DNA of 64,000 nt from Deltaproteobacteria bacterium RIFCSPHIGHO2_02_FULL_40_28 (lineage in GTDB: Bacteria > UBA10199 > 2-12-FULL-40-28), in the NCBI GenBank assembly GCA_001798135.1, contig MGRJ01000024.1, positions 88,514-152,513 on the forward strand, written 5' to 3'. Under the pieces are notes generated by a model. The model saw only the letters and a list, made by a program, of their open reading frames with translations. It was not told where the DNA came from and made no database searches. Below, piece after piece: positions 8,817-17,911 of this stretch. Numbering within the stretch: the first letter of the stretch is position 1; each line of letters begins with the position of its first letter. Position numbers and translations under genes: made by a program.

Positions 8817-11800
8817 ATGACTAATCGCGTTGGTCCCACATCGCCACAAATTCCTGCATCCGACGAGATCAAAAAAGACGGTTTGGCGGGATATTTTCAT
8901 GCTCTTCTTGATCTCAGAAAATCAGGCATGCCACCACCTGATTTAGTTCCCGGGAATGAATGGCCTAAATCAGGTTATCGAATTTTAACTCGCTCTCGCA
9001 ATTCAGAAGCAACGGGCCGTGTGTTGGGTTATCCCCTCATTTACTACGGCACTAAAATTCGTGATTGGATGGGACTAGACCCTCTAGAAACACCTCCTCC
9101 CCAAAAAATGGCTGTGGATTCCCTGATGGAAAGTGTCATGGCCCCCTTGCCTCAAGCGCAAGGAATGGCACAAGGGCAACAGCAGTTTCGAGTGGCGCAA
9201 GGAGCACAAATTACTGACACCAGGGCCTTTGAAGTGGCTCAATATAATTTTATGGGGCCTTTAACGAAGCAAGCCTACACAAGCACAAGGCAGCAAATTG
9301 TAGATTTATATGAGGCCGAAAAACCCATCAAGGATGAATATTTAAGACGTAAGGCCCAAGTGGGAGCACCAGATGTAAGTGGGTTGCAAAGAGCTACCAT
9401 GGCTAGGGATCAAGCCATTCGTGCAAATCCCTATCTTCAAAGTCGTGGAATTAATGTTCAAGAATTTCAAATTCTCCAAAAAAGGCGAGAGTATGAAGAA
9501 ACTTTAATGCCTTCTGCAGGAGGGCGTCTTTTTGCTGGGGCTTATGCTTACACTGAAGATGAAAAAGGTTTTTTAAGAGCCAGAGCCTTTGGTCAGGAAT
9601 TTTTGTACGTTCGTGAAACCATTGCCAATGCGATTAGTCACATGATGAGACGTGGTGCCAGAGAGGCCGAATGGAAACCTTTGGAAGATTTAGCGGTGGA
9701 TGCGGAGAAAATTTACTTGCGACTCGTGGAAGGAAAAGAACTACGTGGTGCTGATACAGAAAAGCTCCGTTTAGTACGAGCCACAGCCTTTCCCTATGAG
9801 ATGGATTGGAACAAGTTTCGATCCGCAGAGCTTACCACAGTGAAGGCTTCCTGGGATCAAGTGAAAGCTCATGAGGAGGCCTTTAAGGCATCTACCAAGC
9901 GTTATATGTTAGGCATGGGTGATGTAGCCATGAGACTTAATCGCCAGGCCGAACTTACCTCCATGTCGCGTGAAAAACTGGATTACGAATTTCAGATGGT
10001 TCGTTTGAAAGAAGAATTTTCTAAGGTGGAAATGCGGGGAGTAACTGCTGCTGATAGAGCCCACTTTGATGATCTCTACAATCGCTACATAAAGGAATAC
10101 AAAAAATATCGTGAATACTGGGAAGCTTTTATTTCAGGGGATGATGTGAAGGCCAGAGAACATGCCCGAAATGCCAAGGATAAAATGGTCGATTTTATGT
10201 TGGTGATGGAATTGCAATTGGCTTTGTATGATCTTTTCGAAAAATATCATGTTCCGGGCCTGCCCTCGGCCGTTTCGTTTAGTTACAACAATACGATGAG
10301 AACAGTGGACGAGGCGGTAAGAAATCATCACGTTTCTTGGACAGGTATTCGTGACTTTTTTCGTGAGGTTTTAAGCTTAACTCCCGAGATAGCCAAAGAA
10401 ATTGGTATCAAAAATGTGGGAATTAAAGGCCGCAAAGTTTTCGATTTAAATTACATTGATGGTTTGGCTACTAACTTGGGGTTAACTGCTTTTGGAAATC
10501 GTGGGAAAAAAGTGGTGTATGTGGGCATGGATGGAAAATCCTACCTCATGGCACAAACACCCCCTCATTCTTTAACTCACATGATGAGTGGAGCCCAAAC
10601 GGGTTTGGCAGGATTACAACTTGCAGATGATGTAAGTCGGCAATCTATTTTATGGCGTGGCAACCATAATGGCATTATGGAATTTTATACCATGTTGGGT
10701 TTGGGAATCCTGGGTTTTGAAGCTCCCCAACAAGCTCAAGGTGGTGCTGCCAAAGTACCCATATTTGGAGATTATTTAAGAGAAAGAGCGGTGGTGGTAG
10801 AACGTGATGAAGGAAGTGGAGGCGCCAATGCCAAGATTATTCAATTTCTCATGCGCGAAACTCCCATTCTTTCCTACACTGCAGGTACGCGCATTGTGAG
10901 TATTGGAGGTTCTCACTTTTTTATCGACTACAAGGGAGATCCTTCCCAGGTTTTAGCTTATGGAATTGTAACTGATCGCGCCACCTCAGGACAGGATGCC
11001 AAAATTTTCATGGAAATGAATGAATCTGCAGGAAGAACTGGCTATGGAGTGATAGTTGCTAATTTAATCCATGATGGTTCACGTCGTTTACCCGAACCTA
11101 CCTGGTTTTTAGGGTCTGAAATGACAGAATCCATTGTAGGGAACAGTGATATTAGAACCATGCTTAATTTTGGACCCAGAGATGTGGCGCAACATGTTGG
11201 TATTGGGCAGGTTCTTCATTCGGGAGGTTATCCAAGCGCAGCTGAGTGGAAAACTTATGTTCCTGGGCAATTCAGAGACAAATTTGGAAATGTGATGAGT
11301 GAAAGACAAGCCTATGTTCAGGGTCTTCAATTGCCAGCGGCAGTAATGACAGCCGATCAAAGATTAACGGCAGCTAGTTTTGATTTAGTGGTACCTCCTC
11401 CTATTAGTACCCAACAAACAACAAAGAAAGCCGAGCTTGATCTCCTTTCTGAAGATGAACGCAGGCAAAAATCCATAGAAGAAGTGGATATTCATATTCG
11501 AGCCAGAATGGGCCGATTAGCGCAAGCACAAGGGTTGTATAAAAGTGAACATGAAGCTAATTTTAGGATGACCACACGTCAAGAGGTTGTGGCAGGAAAA
11601 GTTGTAACGCGTGCAGCGGGGGCCGTGCCTGCAGTTGATAAAAAAGAGAGGGGGCGAAAATTAAGTGACACAGGTTGGGTGTATGGGATGAATCAGTTAG
11701 AGGCTGCCTTACCTGCAGATCAAGCGAGAGCTCTTTTAGGGGATGCTTATAGTTTTGACAAAAATCCAAAGAAAGAAGCCCTTGGCAGAAAATATTTAAA

Positions 11801-14800
11801 TGAAGCAGCCCAATGGGGAGCTGCAGTTGCCAAAAGTTTTAAAGATCAAGGCCTTACAGCAGATGCACTGGCCCTGGATTTAGATAAAATTATGTGGGAT
11901 CATTTTTTCCCTTTAAGTGCCGACAAGGCCAAAGAAGTGTGGAATGCCGAATTTAATGCCAGAGTTCAAAGAAATGGAAGTCGTTTTAACTTAGAAGAAG
12001 TGATTAATATCAATCCTCTGTGGGTAGCCTTTATGAAGGGCTATAAAAAAGAGTTTGGTCGTCCTCCTGTTTTATTTAGTTCTACCATGGCCCCGCGACT
12101 GGCTGCGATTGCCAGATACATTGATACGAAGCCCTTGGTGAAAGAATTTTTTGAAATTGTTTTAGAGCGTCCTGGAATTACTTCAGCCCAAGCCCAGGCA
12201 CTTTTAACTCCAGAAGCCCTTGATGCTAATCCCCGTATTGTAACACGCACCGATATTGCCAAAAAAACAGCTGAGCTCATGGGTCGTTTTCGGAGCAATG
12301 GTTATACCCTGGCTGGATTTAACGAGATTGAAAAAGAAGATCTTAAAGCTATTCTACGAGGTTATCATGCCGATCCCTTTATGGGTCATCATGCGGATGT
12401 TCACTTAAAACTTCGTTCCATTGTTCCCTATGCCATGTTGGTAGATGATCGCAGTGAGAATATTGACGCCGCTGTTGCACATGCGGGGGTTACGGGGATT
12501 GAAATTCAACCCTGGACCGAATCTCCCAGGCTTTATGTAACTACCAATATTGAGAGCGATAGGAAACAACGTCTTAATCAAGCCCGATCTGGCCAGGCTT
12601 TGGGAGCCATGAGGATGATGTTAGACCCCGAATCCAGGGGGAGAAAGGTTGTTTTAGAGGCCAGAAATAAAATGGAGCGTGTTCCGGGGCTTAAGGATTC
12701 TTTTGTTGATATTTCTTACAGCAACGAAATGCGTAAGGCCTATTATGATTTACCCAGAGATATTGCAGGCCAATGGGTAGGAACTGTTAGAGATGAAGTG
12801 AGGCAGAGAGTGATTGTTTTAAGACAAAGACACAGTCAAATTCGAAGAGAGCTTATTGCTTTGTTTAATGACCCTCAACTTTTTGCAAATCCTGCAGGAG
12901 GCACTGCTATTGCTTTTCCTCCAGTAGCCTTGAAAAATGCCAAAGAACTTCTTGATCCGGATGCACGGGATAAAAAAACAGGGGCTCTTGCTGAAATTAA
13001 AAGTGATGCTGATTTTGAAATGGTGGAAAATGTGGTGAGAAATATTCCCGATGCTGCCAAAAAGGCCAGAGCACAAGCCATGGTGGCAGAACTTAAAAAA
13101 CGTGATTTGATTGATCTCTATGAGGAAACAATTGATCCCAAGGATAAAAGAAAAAGAAGTGGTAAAACATCTGCTCTGGGAACCATCAAAAGATACTGGG
13201 GAAAAGTCACCAAACATGTGCCCTTAGTGGGTGGAGCCGTTGTGTTAAGCGGGCAACACGCCATAGGAGATATTTTAATAGCGTCGGAGTTGAAGCTTTT
13301 CACTTTAAGTTTTGCCAAAAATTTAGCAACCCGTGATGGTCAGAAATTAATAAAGTTGGGTCTCTACATGGATGGTGACACAGATGGCGTAAAGTGGAAA
13401 ATGTTAAACTTAAGACGTTTGAGAGATAAGGATCTGGGTGAGATGCCCATAGAAGAACAAATTGATGCCTATGGTATTGTAGCCGATCGTCTTATCAGAC
13501 GTTATGGTAACGACTTGGTTGATACCATGGCTACCGATGCGCGCTTGTCTGAAGGTTTAAGAACAAGAGTTGGTGAAGATAAAAAAGAATTTAAAAAAGC
13601 GGTTGATCAAATGGCTACTGGGGCCAGGCAAATGATGGCAGGTTTGGCTGAGGCCTATGTGGGGGCTGAAGAATTAGTTGAAGGATTTAAGACTTTGATG
13701 GGAGATGAAGATCATTTCTATGACAATTGGATTTTAGAAGGGGCCTTAGAATTGGTTCGTGAGAAATTGCGTCCTGCTTTAAGAAGAGCTGAAGCTGAGA
13801 GAGAACGTGTATGGGCTACTCGGGGTGATATTAATTTAGCAACTCTTGATACCAATTCTCGTTTTGCCTATATTGCTCTTTCGGGTTTACAAGATTTTGT
13901 AGGAGGAAGAAATTCTGCTTTTGGTGCCTTGTTGGAAGAAGCCAAGGCCAATCTGCTTGATATGGGTTTTGAAGTCGCCTTCCGCACAGCACTCGATCTT
14001 CCCAAAGAGATTAACAATCTCATGAAAAATAAAACAGCTCAGGATGTGGCCAAACGCATGATCGAAGGCAGTCCCGATAGAGCCGAAGCCAGATTAAGAA
14101 GTGCAGCCCTGGATTTAAAGGTGGCCTATGATTATGATCAAAAGCGGGCCAAGGAAGAATATACACGTCTTGGTAAAGCTACCTGGGTGATGTCTTTAGA
14201 ATCAGATCGCAGAGCTGTAGATGCCATGATTGAAAGAATTTACAACGAAGTTTTCCCCGGTGGAGATGGAATTTCGGCATCCAGAGAAGTAGCAAGAGCA
14301 ACTCCTCCAGCGCCTGTTCCTGTGGCCTCGCTACCAGCTCCAGTAGCTGCAGCCATTCCTACACCTACTCCTGTTGGGCTTACTCCAACATTGGGAAGAG
14401 GCTTGGGGGGTTTAAGCGGTTTAAGTAGAGGTCTGGGTGGTGGTTTAGTAGGGGCACAGCGCGCTGTGCCCCTACCAGAAGTGCCCGTAGGGGCACCGCT
14501 TGCTGCTCCTCTTACTCCAGAAATTAATGGACTTTTAGAGGGGTATGCTCTACTTGGGGACGAATTTGGAAGAAGGAGAGCTACAGGTCGCATACCTAGT
14601 AGGGGCCTAGATCAGCGGGTGGCAGATCAATTTTTTGCTGGTGACAGAGATGAAGCTCAAAGTTATGGACCAACAGTGATGGCGCTTGGAATTGTAGCCA
14701 TAGAAAGTGGGGATGAAAGCTTGAACTTAGAATTTGAAGATTTATTGTATGAATTACGAAGTGATCAATCTGGTGCAAGAGCCCGTAATCTTGGTGTCTT

Positions 14801-14861
14801 GGGTGCCAGAGGTTTAGAAGTGGCCAGATCTCCTGTTTTAGCCCGTTCTCTTCTTCCATAG
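8817..14861 (+). CDS. Giant (2014-residue) protein of unknown function with HAD-like motifs
   Basis: I do not recognise this protein as a whole. It has no signal peptide or obvious membrane segment and is mostly charged and helical, so it is probably cytoplasmic. Near the N-terminus is 'YYGTKIRDWMGLD' (about residues 77-89), a motif echoed in a decayed remnant at 15.25 kb. Residues 1015-1235 look like a HAD-fold domain: motif I 'DLDKIMW' (D1021, D1023), motif II 'VLFSSTM' (S1088, S1089) and motif IV 'MLVDDRSENID' (D1210, D1211), with a large insert between II and IV. Residues 1830-1900 form a Pro/Ala/Gly-rich linker whose codons include a 28-bp palindrome. Base composition is visibly richer in G+C than the neighbours. 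It lies in a block that splits the riboflavin genes. Confidence 0.8.
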   Translation: MTNRVGPTSPQIPASDEIKKDGLAGYFHALLDLRKSGMPPPDLVPGNEWPKSGYRILTRSRNSEATGRVLGYPLIYYGTKIRDWMGLDPLETPPPQKMAVDSLMESVMAPLPQAQGMAQGQQQFRVAQGAQITDTRAFEVAQYNFMGPLTKQAYTSTRQQIVDLYEAEKPIKDEYLRRKAQVGAPDVSGLQRATMARDQAIRANPYLQSRGINVQEFQILQKRREYEETLMPSAGGRLFAGAYAYTEDEKGFLRARAFGQEFLYVRETIANAISHMMRRGAREAEWKPLEDLAVDAEKIYLRLVEGKELRGADTEKLRLVRATAFPYEMDWNKFRSAELTTVKASWDQVKAHEEAFKASTKRYMLGMGDVAMRLNRQAELTSMSREKLDYEFQMVRLKEEFSKVEMRGVTAADRAHFDDLYNRYIKEYKKYREYWEAFISGDDVKAREHARNAKDKMVDFMLVMELQLALYDLFEKYHVPGLPSAVSFSYNNTMRTVDEAVRNHHVSWTGIRDFFREVLSLTPEIAKEIGIKNVGIKGRKVFDLNYIDGLATNLGLTAFGNRGKKVVYVGMDGKSYLMAQTPPHSLTHMMSGAQTGLAGLQLADDVSRQSILWRGNHNGIMEFYTMLGLGILGFEAPQQAQGGAAKVPIFGDYLRERAVVVERDEGSGGANAKIIQFLMRETPILSYTAGTRIVSIGGSHFFIDYKGDPSQVLAYGIVTDRATSGQDAKIFMEMNESAGRTGYGVIVANLIHDGSRRLPEPTWFLGSEMTESIVGNSDIRTMLNFGPRDVAQHVGIGQVLHSGGYPSAAEWKTYVPGQFRDKFGNVMSERQAYVQGLQLPAAVMTADQRLTAASFDLVVPPPISTQQTTKKAELDLLSEDERRQKSIEEVDIHIRARMGRLAQAQGLYKSEHEANFRMTTRQEVVAGKVVTRAAGAVPAVDKKERGRKLSDTGWVYGMNQLEAALPADQARALLGDAYSFDKNPKKEALGRKYLNEAAQWGAAVAKSFKDQGLTADALALDLDKIMWDHFFPLSADKAKEVWNAEFNARVQRNGSRFNLEEVININPLWVAFMKGYKKEFGRPPVLFSSTMAPRLAAIARYIDTKPLVKEFFEIVLERPGITSAQAQALLTPEALDANPRIVTRTDIAKKTAELMGRFRSNGYTLAGFNEIEKEDLKAILRGYHADPFMGHHADVHLKLRSIVPYAMLVDDRSENIDAAVAHAGVTGIEIQPWTESPRLYVTTNIESDRKQRLNQARSGQALGAMRMMLDPESRGRKVVLEARNKMERVPGLKDSFVDISYSNEMRKAYYDLPRDIAGQWVGTVRDEVRQRVIVLRQRHSQIRRELIALFNDPQLFANPAGGTAIAFPPVALKNAKELLDPDARDKKTGALAEIKSDADFEMVENVVRNIPDAAKKARAQAMVAELKKRDLIDLYEETIDPKDKRKRSGKTSALGTIKRYWGKVTKHVPLVGGAVVLSGQHAIGDILIASELKLFTLSFAKNLATRDGQKLIKLGLYMDGDTDGVKWKMLNLRRLRDKDLGEMPIEEQIDAYGIVADRLIRRYGNDLVDTMATDARLSEGLRTRVGEDKKEFKKAVDQMATGARQMMAGLAEAYVGAEELVEGFKTLMGDEDHFYDNWILEGALELVREKLRPALRRAEAERERVWATRGDINLATLDTNSRFAYIALSGLQDFVGGRNSAFGALLEEAKANLLDMGFEVAFRTALDLPKEINNLMKNKTAQDVAKRMIEGSPDRAEARLRSAALDLKVAYDYDQKRAKEEYTRLGKATWVMSLESDRRAVDAMIERIYNEVFPGGDGISASREVARATPPAPVPVASLPAPVAAAIPTPTPVGLTPTLGRGLGGLSGLSRGLGGGLVGAQRAVPLPEVPVGAPLAAPLTPEINGLLEGYALLGDEFGRRRATGRIPSRGLDQRVADQFFAGDRDEAQSYGPTVMALGIVAIESGDESLNLEFEDLLYELRSDQSGARARNLGVLGARGLEVARSPVLARSLLP
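14448..14496. repeat. GTAGGGGCA palindrome inside the giant gene
   Basis: Positions 14448-14475 form a perfect 28-bp palindrome whose arms begin GTAGGGGCACAGC. A second hairpin follows at 14481-14496 (GTGCCC, GTAG loop, GGGCAC). The same GTAGGGGCA word begins a palindromic element in the intergenic repeat at 23.49 kb. Here it is read in frame as part of the linker (GAQRAVPLPEVPVGAPLA), so an intergenic-type repeat appears to have been taken into coding sequence. Confidence 0.75.
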
Positions 14862-14871
14862 GTAAAGTCCT

Positions 14872-15150
14872 TTAAGCAACCAATTTTTTCTTGATGAGGT
14901 TTAATTCTTTTTCCAAAAGATCAAGACGGTTTTCTTGATCTTTTTTGTTAGCAAGAGCTTCTCGGAGGATATGGTTAATAAAAGTTTGGTAAGGAGACCC
15001 TCTTTGAGCTGCTATTTTTCGAACAGATGATAGAAGGTCTGAATCAAGGTTGATCGTAATTTTAATTTTATGTGTTTTTAGCATCTGTGCCCGCAAACAT
15101 TTTGTGCCTCGTTGATCAATTTTTAAATCATCAATTTTTGGTTGTTTCAT
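14872..15150 (-). CDS. Orphan ribbon-helix-helix (CopG/BrnA-like) antitoxin
   Basis: A 92-residue protein with a ribbon-helix-helix core 'KIKITINLDSDLLSSVRK' followed by 'GSPYQTFINHILREAL', typical of CopG/BrnA-type antitoxins, and a charged coiled tail. Such proteins bind operator DNA as dimers and neutralise a partner toxin encoded beside them. I find no toxin gene next to it: upstream is a decayed remnant and downstream is the giant gene's end. ATG 15150 is the first start; an internal Met at residue 23 is possible. A second protein with the same YQTFI motif lies at 61990-62238. Confidence 0.7.
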   Translation of the reverse strand: MKQPKIDDLKIDQRGTKCLRAQMLKTHKIKITINLDSDLLSSVRKIAAQRGSPYQTFINHILREALANKKDQENRLDLLEKELNLIKKKLVA

Positions 15151-15181
15151 AATAAAATCTCATCGAACTCCATAATTTAAC

Positions 15182-15209
15182 TTACCATATTAATATGTAT
15201 TTTACCATA
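15182..15209 (-). promoter_or_regulatory. Candidate operator of the orphan antitoxin
   Basis: TTACCATA occurs twice, at 15182-15189 and 15202-15209, exactly 20 bp apart (two helical turns). A 12-bp perfect palindrome CATATTAATATG (15186-15197) overlaps the first copy. The site is 32-59 bp upstream of the antitoxin start. Repeats on one helix face are usual for ribbon-helix-helix autoregulators; that this protein binds here is an inference. Confidence 0.4.
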
Positions 15210-15212
15210 CTT

Positions 15213-15393
15213 TTTTAATTTTAACAAGGGTGATATTGGAGATTTAGGGGCGTACTTTTATGGCACTCAACTCCGCGATTGGCTCTGCGAACAAGCAGAT
15301 TTTTACTAATCTTTACGCCAATCTAATCTAACTAAGCGTTATCTTGACTTACCGCGTCAGGACACTCTATTGAACTTTAAGGCCATTTTTTGA
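15213..15393 (+). pseudogene. Decayed coding remnant sharing a motif with the giant protein
   Basis: In the frame that starts at 15229 the translation reads GDIGDLGAYFYGTQLRDW, then a TAA at 15307-15309, then a further protein-like stretch (SLRQSNLTKRYLDLPRQ) to a TGA at 15391. 'LGAYFYGTQLRDW' parallels 'LIYYGTKIRDW' of the giant protein (G-T-x-[LI]-R-D-W). There is no start codon with a ribosome site. I read it as the vestige of a related gene. The match is short, so confidence is low. Confidence 0.35.
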
Positions 15394-15432
15394 TTCTTGA
15401 ATTTTAATGAAAATAGAAGTATATTTAAATTA

Positions 15433-15648
15433 ATGCTTAAAACACTAGAAGCAACAATTGAACGCGATGGTACAGTCAGGCTAAAAGAACCCATGAAACC
15501 CCAAAAGCCATGCCGTGCCCTTGTAACCATTCTTGATGAATATCCCCAGATTTCTACTGATGCCCTTTTTAGTGAGAAAGCTCTTGCTGAAGGTTGGCTT
15601 AACCCTGAAGAAGACAAAGCATGGATCCACTTACAAAAGGCACAGTAG
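15433..15648 (+). CDS. Antitoxin of a PemK/MazF-type toxin-antitoxin pair
   Basis: A 71-residue protein starting MLKTLEATIERDGTVRLKEP, with 'RALVTILDEYP' and the C-terminal 'ALAEGWLNPEEDKAW'. This pattern is common in small antitoxins encoded just before PemK-like toxins: an N-terminal DNA-binding beta domain and a flexible acidic tail that wraps the toxin. I chose ATG 15433 because the family begins there, although the frame is open 12 codons further. It overlaps the toxin start by 28 bases. The partner carries a frameshift, so this antitoxin may no longer have an active target here. Confidence 0.7.
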   Translation: MLKTLEATIERDGTVRLKEPMKPQKPCRALVTILDEYPQISTDALFSEKALAEGWLNPEEDKAWIHLQKAQ

Positions 15649-15954
15649 TTCTTGTGCCATTTCCATTTTCAGATTTATCAAATGCTAAAATGAGACCCAG
15701 CGTTGTTTTGGCTCATGCGGGGCACAACGATTACATTTTGTGCCAAATTACCAGTAATCCTTAATGCAGACCCTAATGCAATTAAACTGGATGATCATTC
15801 TTTTCAAAAAGGATCATTATCTCGAATTAGTTTTGTTAGACCCTCCAAACTTTTCACAGCAAACAAAGAATTAATCTTTTCTGAAGTTGGCTTTCTCAAT
15901 AAAAGAAAAACAAATGAAATTATCCATGCAGTTGTTTCCTTATTAACTTCATAA
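15621..15954 (+). pseudogene. PemK/MazF-family toxin broken by a one-base frameshift
   Basis: From ATG 15621 the frame gives MDPLTKGTVVLVPFPFSD and 'KMRPSVVLAHAGHNDYILCQ', the start of a PemK/MazF mRNA interferase, then stops at TAA 15762-15764 after ITSNP. The family sequence continues at once in another frame: 'ADPNAIKLDDHSF', 'GSLSRISFVRPSKLFT', ending at TAA 15952-15954. Removing one A from the TAAT at 15762-15765 restores Tyr and one frame of about 110 residues, the family length. Genuine inactivation and a base-call error are both possible. Confidence 0.7.
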
Positions 15955-15970
15955 AAAATAGATCAACTAG

Positions 15971-16011
15971 ATTCCCGCTTCTTGCCTCGGCGTAGCCTGG
16001 ATCGCGGGAAT
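15971..16011. repeat. GC-rich inverted repeat (ATTCCCGC family)
   Basis: ATTCCCGC at 15971-15978 pairs with GCGGGAAT at 16004-16011, followed by GAC. It belongs to the same dispersed family as the elements at 23.44, 28.89 and 53.50 kb, with a degenerate loop. It lies between the broken toxin and ribE, at the right-hand edge of the accessory block. Confidence 0.55.
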
Positions 16012-16091
16012 GACAATGGAGTTCTGGAATCATGAAAATCATCCATCCCTTTTCCATTGTTTTATGCGACGGCTTTTGCTAGAGAGAGTGG

Positions 16092-16703
16092 ATGTTTACA
16101 GGCCTGGTTTTAGGCACAGCAAAAGTTGTTGCTCTTGTTAAAAAAAAGACAACGGCCAATCTTGCTCTTACCCCCAATTTTAAGCTTGGAAAAGTTTCCT
16201 TGGGTGACAGCCTTGCCATTAATGGCTGTTGCTTAACAGTGGCAAAAAAAAATAAGGGCACTCTTTTTTTTGATGTTTCCACTGAAACTTTAAAAAGAAC
16301 TAGTTTGGGGGCGAAGCAAAAAGGAGATTTGGTCAACCTCGAAAAATCCCTTCGTCTCGGAGATAGGTTGGGTGGGCATTTGGTTTTAGGACATGTAGAT
16401 GATGTTGGAAAAGTTTCTGGCATCAAAAAAAATAAAAAATTTTGGGAAATAGAATTTGTTTATTCACAGAAAGATGCACGGTATCTTGTTTCTAAGGGAT
16501 GTATTACAGTGGATGGTGTAAGTTTAACTGTAAATTTAAAGAAGGGTCTCCATCAGGATTCTCGTTTTGTAGTTTATGTCATTCCTCATACCTTGAAATG
16601 GACTACATTTCATGCTTTAAAAAAGGGGGATGCGGTTAATTTAGAGTACGACATCATTGCTAAATACGTGGAGAAAAAATATGGATTTAAAAAGCCTCAC
16701 TGA
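16092..16703 (+). CDS. ribE: Riboflavin synthase, alpha subunit
   Basis: Dismutates two 6,7-dimethyl-8-ribityllumazine molecules to riboflavin. It has 203 residues and the family start [12 protein letters not shown]. Two lumazine-binding repeats are seen, the second starting near residue 98, with '[13 protein letters not shown]' in the first and '[13 protein letters not shown]' in the second. AGAGAG precedes the ATG. It overlaps ribBA by 23 bases. No FMN riboswitch is recognisable upstream; the 137-base gap holds a repeat hairpin. Confidence 0.94.
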   Translation: MFTGLVLGTAKVVALVKKKTTANLALTPNFKLGKVSLGDSLAINGCCLTVAKKNKGTLFFDVSTETLKRTSLGAKQKGDLVNLEKSLRLGDRLGGHLVLGHVDDVGKVSGIKKNKKFWEIEFVYSQKDARYLVSKGCITVDGVSLTVNLKKGLHQDSRFVVYVIPHTLKWTTFHALKKGDAVNLEYDIIAKYVEKKYGFKKPH

Positions 16704-17904
16704 ATCTTACAATCGTGTTCAAAATGCAGCTCATGCCCTGGCACAAGGTGAAGTGATTATTCTTGTTGATGATGAAGACAGAGAAAACGAAGGGGATTTT
16801 GTAGTTGCTGCCGAAAAAATAAAACCTGAAATAATTAATTTTATGTCCAAACATGGGAGAGGCTTGGTGTGTTTGTCCCTCACTGAAGAAAAGGTAAGTC
16901 AGCTTGATTTACCCATGATGGTAACCGATAACCAAAGCCAACATCAAACTGGTTTTACAGTATCCATCGAAGCAAGAATGGGAGTAACAACGGGCATTTC
17001 AGCTCAAGACAGGGCTCACACGGTTTTAACAGCCATTAAGGATGATTGTCGCCCATCAGATTTGGTGCGGCCTGGGCATATTTTTCCACTTCGAGCCCGC
17101 AATGGCGGGGTTTTAGTGCGTAGCGGGCATACAGAAGGTTCGATTGATTTGTCCAGGTTAGCAGGCTTAAAACCATCTGCTGTTATTTGTGAAATTTTAA
17201 AAGATGATGGAACCATGGCGAGGCGTCCTGATTTAGAAGAAATGGCCAAAAAATTTAATTTTTGCATTGTTTCTATTGCCGATTTGATCAAATACCGCAT
17301 GCGCTACGAATCTTTGATTCATAAAGAGGCAGATGTAAAACTGCCCACAGAATTTGGTGATTACACACTCCAAGTTTTTACAAATACAGTCAATGATCAA
17401 GAATACGTAGCTCTTTGTGTTGGAGAAATTAAATCTACGGAGCCAACTCTGGTTCGTGTTCATTCCGAATGTTTAACAGGGGATGTTTTTGGTTCGCTTC
17501 GTTGTGATTGTGGTCCCCAGCTTCATGCAGCTCTTCGCATGATTGCCGAAAAAGGAAATGGTGTGCTCTTGTATGTAAGACAAGAAGGACGAGGGATTGG
17601 GCTTGTCAATAAAATCAAGGCTTATGCTCTTCAAGATCAGGGCTATGACACAGTAGAAGCTAATGAAAAATTAGGATTTAAAGCTGATTTACGTGATTAT
17701 GGAGTAGGAGCTCAAATATTGGCAGCTCTTGGTTTGCAGAAAATTCGCCTGTTAACAAATAATCCAAAAAAAATTATTGGTCTTGAAGGTTACGGGCTAG
17801 AAATTGTTGAAAGAGTTGCAATCGAGATGAATCCCACGGATCATAATTCCAACTATTTAAAAACAAAAAAAAATAAGTTAGGACACTTATTGCAGAAAAT
17901 ATGA
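16681..17904 (+). CDS. ribBA: Bifunctional 3,4-dihydroxy-2-butanone-4-phosphate synthase / GTP cyclohydrolase II
   Basis: Supplies both riboflavin precursors, from ribulose-5-phosphate and from GTP. The RibB half has '[16 protein letters not shown]' near residue 25 and '[17 protein letters not shown]'. The RibA half, from about residue 205, has the zinc site '[15 protein letters not shown]' and 'RQEGRGIGL'. At 407 residues both halves are complete. ATG 16681 follows GGAG by eight bases and fits the family; eight further codons upstream are open but lie inside ribE. Confidence 0.95.
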   Translation: MDLKSLTESYNRVQNAAHALAQGEVIILVDDEDRENEGDFVVAAEKIKPEIINFMSKHGRGLVCLSLTEEKVSQLDLPMMVTDNQSQHQTGFTVSIEARMGVTTGISAQDRAHTVLTAIKDDCRPSDLVRPGHIFPLRARNGGVLVRSGHTEGSIDLSRLAGLKPSAVICEILKDDGTMARRPDLEEMAKKFNFCIVSIADLIKYRMRYESLIHKEADVKLPTEFGDYTLQVFTNTVNDQEYVALCVGEIKSTEPTLVRVHSECLTGDVFGSLRCDCGPQLHAALRMIAEKGNGVLLYVRQEGRGIGLVNKIKAYALQDQGYDTVEANEKLGFKADLRDYGVGAQILAALGLQKIRLLTNNPKKIIGLEGYGLEIVERVAIEMNPTDHNSNYLKTKKNKLGHLLQKI

Positions 17905-17911
17905 ACTTTAA

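Noticed and set aside
16012..16091. FMN riboswitch upstream of ribE
   Set aside because: The region is too short and lacks the conserved RFN-element sequence blocks; only a repeat hairpin and a 7-bp inverted repeat are visible.
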